IMG/VR virus record: IMGVR_UViG_3300034120_000452
Span: 1-20,093 of that record
Source: a virus
Strand: one strand, 5' to 3'
Length of the DNA stretch: 20,093 nucleotides
Positions 12,655-19,561 of the stretch are shown piece after piece. Each line of letters begins with the position of its first letter. Position 1 is the first letter of the stretch. The translations under genes and the position numbers were made by a program. The notes under the pieces are model-generated. The model worked only from the letters and a program-made list of their open reading frames with translations, ran no database searches and had not been told where the DNA came from.

Positions 12655-12686
12655 AAAAAAAAGGGCCACCCCTTGCGAGATGGCCC
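12655..12686 (-). terminator. Strong Rho-independent terminator after the tail-tube gene
   Basis: Minus strand GGGCCATCTC-GCAA-GGGGTGGCCC, a 10-bp stem (two G-U pairs) with a GNRA-type GCAA loop, followed at once by eight Ts (12655-12662). It stops transcription from the capsid/tail-tube genes before the glycosyltransferase. Confidence 0.88.
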
Positions 12687-12722
12687 CTGACCACTAAACC
12701 ATGCGGGCGTATGAGAACCCGC
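12655..12722 (-). ncRNA. Candidate small RNA downstream of the tail-tube gene
   Basis: A TATCTTTG box (12727-12734) lies 2 nt after the tail-tube stop, and the terminator at 12655-12686 ends the stretch. The expected RNA is about 65-70 nt with two stem-loops: GCGGG/CCCGC near the 5' end (TGCGGG 12718-12723 with CCCGCA 12702-12707, 10-nt loop), a single-stranded TGGTTTAGT linker, and the GCAA-capped terminator. Alternatively these are only 3'-end hairpins of the tail-tube mRNA. Confidence 0.3.
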
Positions 12723-12726
12723 AGGT

Positions 12727-12734
12727 CAAAGATA
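12727..12734 (-). promoter_or_regulatory. -7 box TATCTTTG
   Basis: Minus-strand TATCTTTG, 2 nt after the TAA of the 12737-13264 gene, the same distance from a stop as the box at 347-354. No convincing -33 element. Confidence 0.35.
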
Positions 12735-12736
12735 GT

Positions 12737-13264
12737 TTACGAACCGCTGATTTGTGCGGTCAGCGCAGAGAATGTTGCTGGCAAGATGTTCAGCATGGCG
12801 TCGGGCTCCATGCCCGTCAGCGTCATCTCGTAGCCTGAACGGTCACCGAATGCAGTACCCGTTCCAGCAGTCCCAGCGGAGGCTTCCAAGCCATTCGCAG
12901 CACCCAACACCCAGTAGCGGTTGTTGTTGTCTTGGACGATGACCAGCAAGCGATTCCGAGCCAAGAGGCGCAGTTCATTCCGCACGGCGGTCTGCAACTT
13001 GTTGATGGTAAAGGTTACTTCGGGAGTGTAGAACAAGGTTCCGTTCTCGGTGCTTGCGTTCAAGGTTTCCGTCATGGACGAAGTGGCCTTAGTCAAGTCG
13101 TACTCGTAGAATCCCGATGAGAAACCCGTGAAGCCTGTGACCGTTCCGCTTCCGTTGGTGTTCACGGAACCCGTTGGGTTGAAGGCTTGGACAAAAATAG
13201 TTTTGATGCCGCCGACTGAATCACGGCATCCGAGGGCGTAGCCCGTAGTTAAGGAGCAAGACAT
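12737..13264 (-). CDS. Major tail (tube) protein-like
   Basis: 175 residues. Begins SCSLTTGYALGCRDSVGGIK, continues with strands TIFVQAFNP, FYEYDLTKATSSMTETLNAS, GTLFYTPEVTFTINKLQ, RNELRLLARNRLLVIVQDNN, RYWVLGAANGLEAS, and GYEMTLTGMEPD. The last third ('l....l.vivqDnNg.ywvlG...Gle...g...G...GD.sGYem.ltG.e') is the beta-sandwich core of a tail-tube-type protein conserved in Bacteroidota siphophages. It comes after the major capsid gene and before a strong terminator, as expected for a highly expressed virion protein. The leader is A/T-rich (TTAAAATAAAATATACACT) with no Shine-Dalgarno. Confidence 0.7.
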   Translation of the reverse strand: MSCSLTTGYALGCRDSVGGIKTIFVQAFNPTGSVNTNGSGTVTGFTGFSSGFYEYDLTKATSSMTETLNASTENGTLFYTPEVTFTINKLQTAVRNELRLLARNRLLVIVQDNNNRYWVLGAANGLEASAGTAGTGTAFGDRSGYEMTLTGMEPDAMLNILPATFSALTAQISGS

Positions 13265-13299
13265 AGTGTATATTTTATTTTAAGGTGGAACAAAATAAC

Positions 13300-13321
13300 G
13301 GGGGGAAGTTTCCCTCCCCCC
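13300..13321 (-). terminator. G6/C6 hairpin between capsid and tail-tube genes
   Basis: GGGGGGA-GGGAAACT-TCCCCCC on the minus strand, 6 nt after the capsid stop, followed by GTTATTTTG, not a clean T-run. Probably a leaky terminator or an mRNA 3'-end stabiliser that sets the capsid-to-tube ratio. Confidence 0.5.
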
Positions 13322-13327
13322 TTACAC

Positions 13328-14266
13328 TTAGGCCAAGCGGAAGTCAACCATGTGGTCTGGATACGCAAATTGTGTTGCGGCCTTAAAACTGGCTTGGAAT
13401 CTTACCTCGTCGTTGTCCCGTGAGAAATACAGTTCAAACTGCTCCTCGTCGCTCAACAAGTCGGTTCCGTAGAAGAGGTTGCCAAGGTAGGTGCAAACGA
13501 TGCGGTTGGTAGAGGTCAAACCTGGGACTGCAACGACACGGACATTCGTGCCTGGGTAAACGATGTCGCCATCGGCAAGGCCCTGCAAATCCACCTGGTT
13601 ATACATCACACCCGTGTTGGCTTTGAAGGCTCCAATCAAGGTGCGGAAGTTGTTCCAACCGCAGAAGATTACAAGGTCATTACGGGTCAAGATGGCCTGC
13701 GGGATGTCGTTGTAAACCTTGTCAAAGATGCTGATGACATTGGAAGTCGTGATACCAACGGAAGCCGATACTGGGTTCCAAGTTGTGGAGGAAGCGTTAG
13801 CAAGAACGGTAGAACCCGATGCAGCGTTCAGCAATTGGTTTACACCGCTGAAATAAGCGTTGCCCTGCCAAATAGCGGTTTCCAAGGCTTCGGCGATACG
13901 CAGAGCCTTCTGCTCGGCGAATGCTTGCTCAAATGGAACGCCGTCGTAGGTAGAACCAGCGGTCAACTGGGACTGCATCCAGTACTGCTCAAGTGAGCGA
14001 GGGCAAAGAGCCTCTTGGATTTTCATTGCACCTACGGTGATGTTACGCTGGGTGAAAGTAGTGTTACCTGTTGCAGACCAACCGCAGACAGTTCCCGACT
14101 GAATGTTTGCGTCGGTGTCCATGAGGTTAAGTGCAGCAGACGATTTTATGCCCACCTGTTTGGTGAACAAGGCTGCGGAACGGGCGGAGAATACCGCTTT
14201 GGTGATGAGGGGGAGGCGCTGCTGCTCGGTGTAAGTAGTCAGCGGTGCAACGAATGAATAAGCCAT
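13328..14266 (-). CDS. Major capsid protein
   Basis: 312 residues. Pattern in order: AYSFVAPLTTYTEQQRLPLI, FSARSAALFTKQVGIKSSA, GNTTFTQRNITVGAMKIQEA, LCPRSLEQYWMQSQL, FEQAFAEQKALRIAEALETA, QAILTRNDLVIFCGWNNFRT, then NRIVCTYLGNLFYGTDL and DEVRFQASFKAATQFAYPD. The middle ('i.v....k...lc...L......q........f.....q....i...le..iw.G') and the end ('n.vytDl..d....r.w.d.....v......fk.g.q.a.p..i') are those of HK97-fold capsids in Bacteroidota phages. The preceding genes are a protease and a scaffold-like protein, as expected. Its leader is A/C-rich. Confidence 0.85.
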   Translation of the reverse strand: MAYSFVAPLTTYTEQQRLPLITKAVFSARSAALFTKQVGIKSSAALNLMDTDANIQSGTVCGWSATGNTTFTQRNITVGAMKIQEALCPRSLEQYWMQSQLTAGSTYDGVPFEQAFAEQKALRIAEALETAIWQGNAYFSGVNQLLNAASGSTVLANASSTTWNPVSASVGITTSNVISIFDKVYNDIPQAILTRNDLVIFCGWNNFRTLIGAFKANTGVMYNQVDLQGLADGDIVYPGTNVRVVAVPGLTSTNRIVCTYLGNLFYGTDLLSDEEQFELYFSRDNDEVRFQASFKAATQFAYPDHMVDFRLA

Positions 14267-14291
14267 GGCTTTTTGTTTTGGGGGTTAAGGA

Positions 14292-14924
14292 TTAATTGGA
14301 TTTTTTGAGAGTTTGGATTGCTTGTGCGAGTGCGTTGAAGTTCTGCTGGGCAGCGGCCTTCCGTTGCTCCACAATAGCGGAGGCGGTTGGCTTCGGGGCT
14401 TCGGATGGTAGTTCGGCGACCTTCTCGACAATGTCCGTCATGGTTTCCATCTGCGATGCAAATGCGGCCATCTTGTCCTTCATTTTGCCCATTTCAGCGT
14501 AGGCGGCTTTGAGTTCCTCCATGATGCTCACCAAGTGCTTCTTGACGATTTCTTCAACCATTGCGGGGTCCACCATTGGGTAACCTTCGGCGATTTCACT
14601 CACCACTTCACCCGCAACTTCGGGGGTTATCTCAGCAGCAACGGCGACTTCTTCAACAGGTGCTGGGGCTTCGGCTACGACAACTTCGGTGATTTTGCCA
14701 CCTTCGGTCTTGATTGTTCCAACACCTTCCACTTGATGCTCTCCGTCAGGAGCAGGAAGGGTTTCGTCCTCGGTGATGACATACACGGCGGTACCTGCAA
14801 CGAGGTCGCCGTCCACACGGACAACGGTTCCATCCACCAACTTGTAGTCGGCAAAGGATTGCTTTTGGGTTGTGAACTTGCGGAGTTCGGTCCGCAAAGT
14901 GTCAATGGCTGCTTTTAAGTTCAT
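14292..14924 (-). CDS. Scaffold-like protein
   Basis: 210 residues. Residues 1-75: a helix (LKAAIDTLRTELRKFTTQKQ) and a small beta region (DYKLVDGTVVRVDGDL ... TLPAPDGEHQVEGVGTIKTE). Residues 80-125 are very acidic and Pro/Ala/Glu-rich. Residues 125-210 are a long helix (KKHLVSIMEELKAAYAEMGK, KDKMAAFASQMETMTDIVEK) and a basic end (QAIQTLKKSN). Acidic, coiled-coil proteins with a basic C-terminus directly before the capsid gene are typical internal scaffolds, here just after the XkdF-like protease that would digest it. The small 'G..V.v.g......g......' beta part is known in Bacteroidota phage scaffolds. Confidence 0.7.
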   Translation of the reverse strand: MNLKAAIDTLRTELRKFTTQKQSFADYKLVDGTVVRVDGDLVAGTAVYVITEDETLPAPDGEHQVEGVGTIKTEGGKITEVVVAEAPAPVEEVAVAAEITPEVAGEVVSEIAEGYPMVDPAMVEEIVKKHLVSIMEELKAAYAEMGKMKDKMAAFASQMETMTDIVEKVAELPSEAPKPTASAIVEQRKAAAQQNFNALAQAIQTLKKSN

Positions 14925-14925
14925 G

Positions 14926-15519
14926 TTATTGGGATTTGTAGTTTGGTTGGATATGTTGCAAAAAGTTAGTCAAATCGTCTGCGAGGCCCGCAAGTGCGAC
15001 CTCCAGTTCGGTTCCTGTATTTTTCATCCCGAACAAGCCCTCCACGGAGAAACCTTTGAAGGCGTGGCGGTTCTCCCACACTTCGTCGTTCTCAACCTTG
15101 AAGGAACCAAACCAAGAGCCGTCGGGGGTGTCCTCGTAGCCTTTGGGAGCCATTATGCCCCGCTCGGTGTCGGTGATGTAACTCTCGAACATGAACACGC
15201 CATCGAGTTCTGCATTGTGGTAAGCGTTCACATTGTGCTGGTTGCCTTGCTTGAAGTACTTCTGCACGATTTTGCGGATGGTGGCCTTGTCAAACACGAC
15301 ATAATACTCGCCGTAGGTGTCGTCCTTCCGATAGATGGGTGTGTCGGCAAGCATGAGCGGTCCCGTCAGCACCCTGCGTTCTCCCGTTTCGGCGAATCTT
15401 TGCGGGGTCTTGGCAAAGGCTTGGAAGGGTTTTTCAATCGCAGGCATATCAACGAGGGCGACAAACTGCACGCCTTCGTCCACCTCGTCCACGGTCATTC
15501 GGTACACGGGAAGTTCCAT
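14926..15519 (-). CDS. XkdF-like prohead protease (Peptidase S78_2 type)
   Basis: 197 residues. Hallmark order: GVQFVALVDMPAIEKPFQAF (16-35), LTGPLMLADTPIYRKDDTYG (51-70), EYYVVFDKATIRKIVQKYFK (71-90), NVNAYHNAELDGVFMFESYI (96-115), DGSWFGSFKVENDEVW (133-148), KGFSVEGLF (155-163). This is the pattern of the phage-like PBSX XkdF family, putative serine proteases of prohead maturation. H101 and S113 are my candidates for catalytic residues, by analogy with S78 enzymes. It would cut the scaffold and possibly the capsid N-terminus. Its start is 1 nt-scale packed next to the scaffold gene, 17 nt after the tape-measure stop. Confidence 0.8.
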   Translation of the reverse strand: MELPVYRMTVDEVDEGVQFVALVDMPAIEKPFQAFAKTPQRFAETGERRVLTGPLMLADTPIYRKDDTYGEYYVVFDKATIRKIVQKYFKQGNQHNVNAYHNAELDGVFMFESYITDTERGIMAPKGYEDTPDGSWFGSFKVENDEVWENRHAFKGFSVEGLFGMKNTGTELEVALAGLADDLTNFLQHIQPNYKSQ

Positions 15520-15536
15520 GTGGGGATATGTAATCC

Positions 15537-17192
15537 TTACCCCAATGTTGCAAATTCGGACAAGCGGCGCACCCTGCTGGTCGTCTGCTGAATGTCACGC
15601 TCAACGACATAGGCCCGCATGGGTTGGTTCTGCTGACCCTGACCCGATGACAGGTCACCCGTTCCGAGGTTGGTCGTTTGCGGGCTTGTAAAGGTTGGAG
15701 GCGGGGTCATAGTCGCATTACCAGCGGCAGGGGATGGCGCAGAACTTCCGCCACCTCCACCACCTTGGAATTGAGTCGCTTTAATCTTGGCCACATTTGC
15801 AAGACCTGCGGCTATCGTAAGTGCTGCCTGCACGAATCGCTGACCTGGGAACACTTCCTTGAGAGGGTCCATTGCTAATGCCGCATTTGCGGCGAGGTAG
15901 GTGTTGACGATGGCTTGAGCGATGCTTGCCGCCTTGGCTATGTTAAACGCCTTCCGTTGTGCTGCCTCACTCTGCCCTGCCGTTGCCGTGATGATGTCGC
16001 CAATGATAGAGAACGATTGGTCAGCCATTTGTTGTTGGGCTTGACGCAAGTCAGCCTCACGCTGGAGTTGACCCTCCTTTGATGCCTTGTCCCTTGCATT
16101 TTCCAAAGACGCAAATCGCATCCTTGCAGCCGCTTCCTTTCGCATCCCTGCAATTATTGCATCCTCGTATTCTGTCGAAAATTGCTTTTGTAATTCAAGA
16201 CGCTCGTAATAGCCTTCAATTTCAATGGCTTTGGTTCGCTCCTGTTCGGCTTTGCGGTCAGCAAGGGCTTTGTCCCTTCTTGACTTTTCTGCTGCTGATA
16301 GAGTGCTTGCCGCTTGGTTAATTATCTTGGATTCTTCCTTGATTTTGATGTCAAGCAACTCAATCTCTTGGCGCAAAGCCGTTTGGTACTTATCATTTTT
16401 AACCCCAAAGCGAGCGACATCTTCCTGCAACTTGCGTTCAAGTTCAGCCTTTTCTGCTTCAAGGGCCTTCCTGCGGATTTTGGCAAGGTCTGCCTCGGTT
16501 GCTCCGTTGGCTTTGAGTTTCCGTTCATAGTACTCAAGTGTTCCAGCAGTATCTTCCAAGGAGCGTTTCAAGTCCTTTTGCGAACTTGTAGCCTCTTCCG
16601 TCACTTTGTTAAAAAAACCCATGGCTTCGGCAATCAAGCCAAGCACGACCAAGATTCCCGCAAGCCCCAATCCCGCAAGGGCAAGCCTAAACAACCTCGT
16701 TTTTTCAGTTGCATCACCTACGACCGTGGCGTAGGCTTTTGTTGCAAGGGTATTTAGCCCCATCATTACCGATGATTCCTTCTGCAATAGGTTGGCCACC
16801 TGCTGAACCCCGTTGGCTAAAGCAATCGCCCCTTGCACCTTGAGCATTGCCTTTTGCAAGTCCTCATTTTCATCGCCGAACAATGCCGCCGCTCCTTGAG
16901 CGATTTGGAAGCCTGCTGCTATGCCCTGCACCGCACCAACAAAAGCGTCAATCCTTTTGGTGTCGGATGCGAGATTCTTGATTCGCTGATTGACATCACC
17001 GATTTCATCCTTGAGCGAACCCGCCTGTTGTTCCAATCTCTTGAACGCATCAGTCCCTTGCTGGCCCGCTTGAGCCATTGCAATCAATTCTTTCTGCATC
17101 TCACGCAGACGCTGCTTTGCGCTTTGCGTTCCTGCGCTTGTGCTATCCTTGAGGCTTACCTCAAGTGCAATCTCTTTGGTTACATCTGCCAT
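15537..17192 (-). CDS. Tape measure protein
   Basis: 551 residues. N-terminal coiled coil (residues 25-80), then an Ala/Gly-rich helical region (KAMLKVQGAIALANGVQQVA, 115-133) and a hydrophobic span (RLALAGLGLAGILVVLGLIA, 169-188) that may enter the membrane during DNA injection. Residues 205-395 are a highly charged coiled coil; 410-470 is Ala-rich (AKAASIAQAIVNTYLAANAA, PGQRFVQAALTIAAGLANVA). Residues 477-525 are Gly/Ser/Pro/Gln-rich, and the end is RAYVVERDIQQTTSRVRRL, as in Bacteroidota phage tape measures. 551 residues would give a fairly short tail. The start ATG has GAAGG 7 nt upstream, one of the few SD-like sites here. Confidence 0.8.
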   Translation of the reverse strand: MADVTKEIALEVSLKDSTSAGTQSAKQRLREMQKELIAMAQAGQQGTDAFKRLEQQAGSLKDEIGDVNQRIKNLASDTKRIDAFVGAVQGIAAGFQIAQGAAALFGDENEDLQKAMLKVQGAIALANGVQQVANLLQKESSVMMGLNTLATKAYATVVGDATEKTRLFRLALAGLGLAGILVVLGLIAEAMGFFNKVTEEATSSQKDLKRSLEDTAGTLEYYERKLKANGATEADLAKIRRKALEAEKAELERKLQEDVARFGVKNDKYQTALRQEIELLDIKIKEESKIINQAASTLSAAEKSRRDKALADRKAEQERTKAIEIEGYYERLELQKQFSTEYEDAIIAGMRKEAAARMRFASLENARDKASKEGQLQREADLRQAQQQMADQSFSIIGDIITATAGQSEAAQRKAFNIAKAASIAQAIVNTYLAANAALAMDPLKEVFPGQRFVQAALTIAAGLANVAKIKATQFQGGGGGGSSAPSPAAGNATMTPPPTFTSPQTTNLGTGDLSSGQGQQNQPMRAYVVERDIQQTTSRVRRLSEFATLG

Positions 17193-17194
17193 GG

Positions 17195-19561
17195 TTATCC
17201 TTCAGAAGGGAGTTCGGGGTTTATCGGGGGTTCATATCCTGGGTCCACAGGGTCGGGGTCAATGGGACCGTTAAACAAAAATTCGGGGTTGCTTGCAATC
17301 GGGGTGGTCGTGGTTGCAGCAAAGTCGGTCAGGTTCAGTATGCGTCGCAGGGTCACACGGCAGGGCTTCATCTGCCCGACCAGGTAGTCCCGAATCTCCA
17401 GCAACCTCCAACGAATACCGCCGTAATAGACGGGCTTGCGGAAGTCCAGTTGGTAGATGTCCACGGACGAGAGCAGCATCGTGAGTTCCAACTGCAAGGC
17501 TTCCTGCGATACGGTTTCGTTGATATAGTTCAGCCAGTAATTGTTGTAGAGGTTGTTGTTGGTGTAGGCGTACGGCGACCCGCTTGCGTTCACGGCGTTG
17601 TAGTACACCAACCTTGGCTGCCCGAAGGTGAGGTCCACATTCGGGGCGTATGGGTTGTCAATGTGGGACACGAAGGGCATCTTGAGGATGCCCACGGATA
17701 GGGCCGTGTTCCCGCTGACCCCGTATTGGTAGGCCCACTCGGTCTGCCCTTCAATCAAGTTATACTGCGCCAATCGATAGCCCGTTTGCAGAGGCTTGAT
17801 GGTTCCGCTTGCGAGAGTTCCGTCGATGTCCCAAGTCCTGCCCACGATTTTGTCCGTGCTGAAGGATGCGGGGATAAGAGTGCCGCATAGTGTTTCAACC
17901 ACCTTGTCCCCCTTGCCGTAAAAGTTGCCCGTGTTGAAGATTCGCCCGCCGTAGCCTTCCCTTGCAAGCGGATAGGACTGCTTATAGGTCTTGGACAAAT
18001 AGTCCCCCATGTCCTTGTACTTGAAAATGATATTGGTATAGGCGTTGGGGTCGCCGTTGGTGAGGTTTTGCTCGGCGTTCTCGTCGGATTTTTGCGACCA
18101 GTCCACCACCGACCCCGAAGAATAGAAGTCCTTCCAAGGTTCAATGTATAGGAGTTTCGGGTCCTGCGGGTCGGGCATGAACTGGAGGTTGAACATCTTC
18201 TGCAAATCTTGCAGGAGGTCCGACTGCTTGACATCGGCAGGCAGGGCGGTCCGCATATCCAGCACGCCGATATTGGATGGGTTTTCAAGACAGGTCCATT
18301 GAACTGTTGCGCCTGATGGAATTGTGTAGAAATTATTTGTTGTCAACGAATTGACACGGAATCCAATATTAACCGCTGCATTTGCAGGGACGGTGATATT
18401 GTCAAACTTAATCGTGTATCGTTTACCCGTTAACCCGTTGATGTTTGGGCCGATGTTTACGATGTCACCAGAGGATGACAAATTGCGTATTGATGCGCTA
18501 TAAGTGTAAAGGCTATTTGCTACCGTTGACGACACTACAAACCCTATCTCCACATTCCATCGGGATGGAGTAATAGGGGCATTAAATCGGCTATTTGCCG
18601 TTGACCAATAACCCGAACGGTCATAATAGGGACCCGTTGAGTCGTTTTGAAAATCAATCGTTCCATTGTCATTAACCAAGTAAGTGATGTTTCCCGTACT
18701 TGCCGCAAAAATATTGGACCCCGAAAGGTTGGTGGGCATCGTCCCCGCTGCGTATGGGATGACCAGTTTATTGAATAGCGACGAGTTGAAGAAGTTGGAC
18801 GAGTACCTGAATCCCGCCTCGGTGAAAATGAGGTCCACCATCTTCTTGACATAGATGCTTGGTCCGAGCCTCCACCATGGGGCTTGGAACCAGCCGCCGC
18901 CTTGGTTCAAGATGTCCGTGAACCCCGCCGCATCAACCACGCCGTAAACATACCCGCTGCTCAACGCACCGCTTGCCGTCCAAGTACCGCTCACATGGCC
19001 GCTGGTGGGCGTGTGGTTCATGCCTGTAACGCCCGCCGTGTTCACCAGCATATTGCCCTCAATGGCTTTGAACAAACTCACATTGTCCGTAAATAACCCC
19101 ACCTCGTAGGTGACGGTTCCCTTGGTCTTGGACATGGATAGCAACTGCAGCACTCCGCTGAACACCTGCACCCCGTCCTCCCACATGGCGGCTCTTATCC
19201 GCTTGTTGGGTTGGAATCCACCCACAAAGGACTGGATATTGTACGCATACGCAAAGCAGGCCCGATTCGTCGGGGTGTTCGGCAGGGTAATGGTTTTGCT
19301 GAAACTACCCCGTTGCTTGGTCACATCCTCAATGTCCCCGATGCTATAGGTGACGGCGATGTCGGTCCCGCCCATCGTGTCAAGGACATAGGCAAGTTCG
19401 GGCATGGCATTCAGCCCCGCAAAGCGCAGGTAGAGGCAGTCAAAGCAAGCGTCTTCCTTGGTGTCCGCTCCATCGGCATCGGCACGGGTGTTGAAGTTGT
19501 TCCACGCCGCCAAGTCGTTGATGAAACTGGTCGTCGGGTAGGCTATGAGGGTTACACTCAT
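17195..19561 (-). CDS. Large distal-tail / baseplate structural protein
   Basis: 788 residues from ATG 19561, which overlaps the upstream stop as ATGA; the frame is open to 19693 but that would overlap by more than 130 nt. Residues about 60-180 hold VTYSIGDIEDVTKQRGSFSK, TITLPNTPTNRACFAYAYN, NKRIRAAMWEDGVQVFSGVL; this segment is conserved in large tail proteins of Bacteroidota siphophages. Residues about 275-425 form a beta-rich, AT-richer insert. Residues 430-560 (LLQDLQKMFNLQFMPDPQDP, LLYIEPWKDFYSSGSVVDWS) are also typical. The C-terminus (DFRKPVYYGGIRWRLLEIRD) is the end of the fold, followed by a Pro-rich tail. Probably tail hub or baseplate, next to the tape measure. Exact role not assigned. 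Confidence 0.7.
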   Translation of the reverse strand: MSVTLIAYPTTSFINDLAAWNNFNTRADADGADTKEDACFDCLYLRFAGLNAMPELAYVLDTMGGTDIAVTYSIGDIEDVTKQRGSFSKTITLPNTPTNRACFAYAYNIQSFVGGFQPNKRIRAAMWEDGVQVFSGVLQLLSMSKTKGTVTYEVGLFTDNVSLFKAIEGNMLVNTAGVTGMNHTPTSGHVSGTWTASGALSSGYVYGVVDAAGFTDILNQGGGWFQAPWWRLGPSIYVKKMVDLIFTEAGFRYSSNFFNSSLFNKLVIPYAAGTMPTNLSGSNIFAASTGNITYLVNDNGTIDFQNDSTGPYYDRSGYWSTANSRFNAPITPSRWNVEIGFVVSSTVANSLYTYSASIRNLSSSGDIVNIGPNINGLTGKRYTIKFDNITVPANAAVNIGFRVNSLTTNNFYTIPSGATVQWTCLENPSNIGVLDMRTALPADVKQSDLLQDLQKMFNLQFMPDPQDPKLLYIEPWKDFYSSGSVVDWSQKSDENAEQNLTNGDPNAYTNIIFKYKDMGDYLSKTYKQSYPLAREGYGGRIFNTGNFYGKGDKVVETLCGTLIPASFSTDKIVGRTWDIDGTLASGTIKPLQTGYRLAQYNLIEGQTEWAYQYGVSGNTALSVGILKMPFVSHIDNPYAPNVDLTFGQPRLVYYNAVNASGSPYAYTNNNLYNNYWLNYINETVSQEALQLELTMLLSSVDIYQLDFRKPVYYGGIRWRLLEIRDYLVGQMKPCRVTLRRILNLTDFAATTTTPIASNPEFLFNGPIDPDPVDPGYEPPINPELPSEG

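Noticed and set aside
12687-12727. TGGTTTAGTGGTCAG on the minus strand resembles a tRNA D-arm, with a GCGGGTTCTCA T-arm-like part before it (possible permuted tRNA)
   Set aside because: The T-like stem is offset, no anticodon arm forms, and the following stem is an intrinsic terminator with eight Ts.
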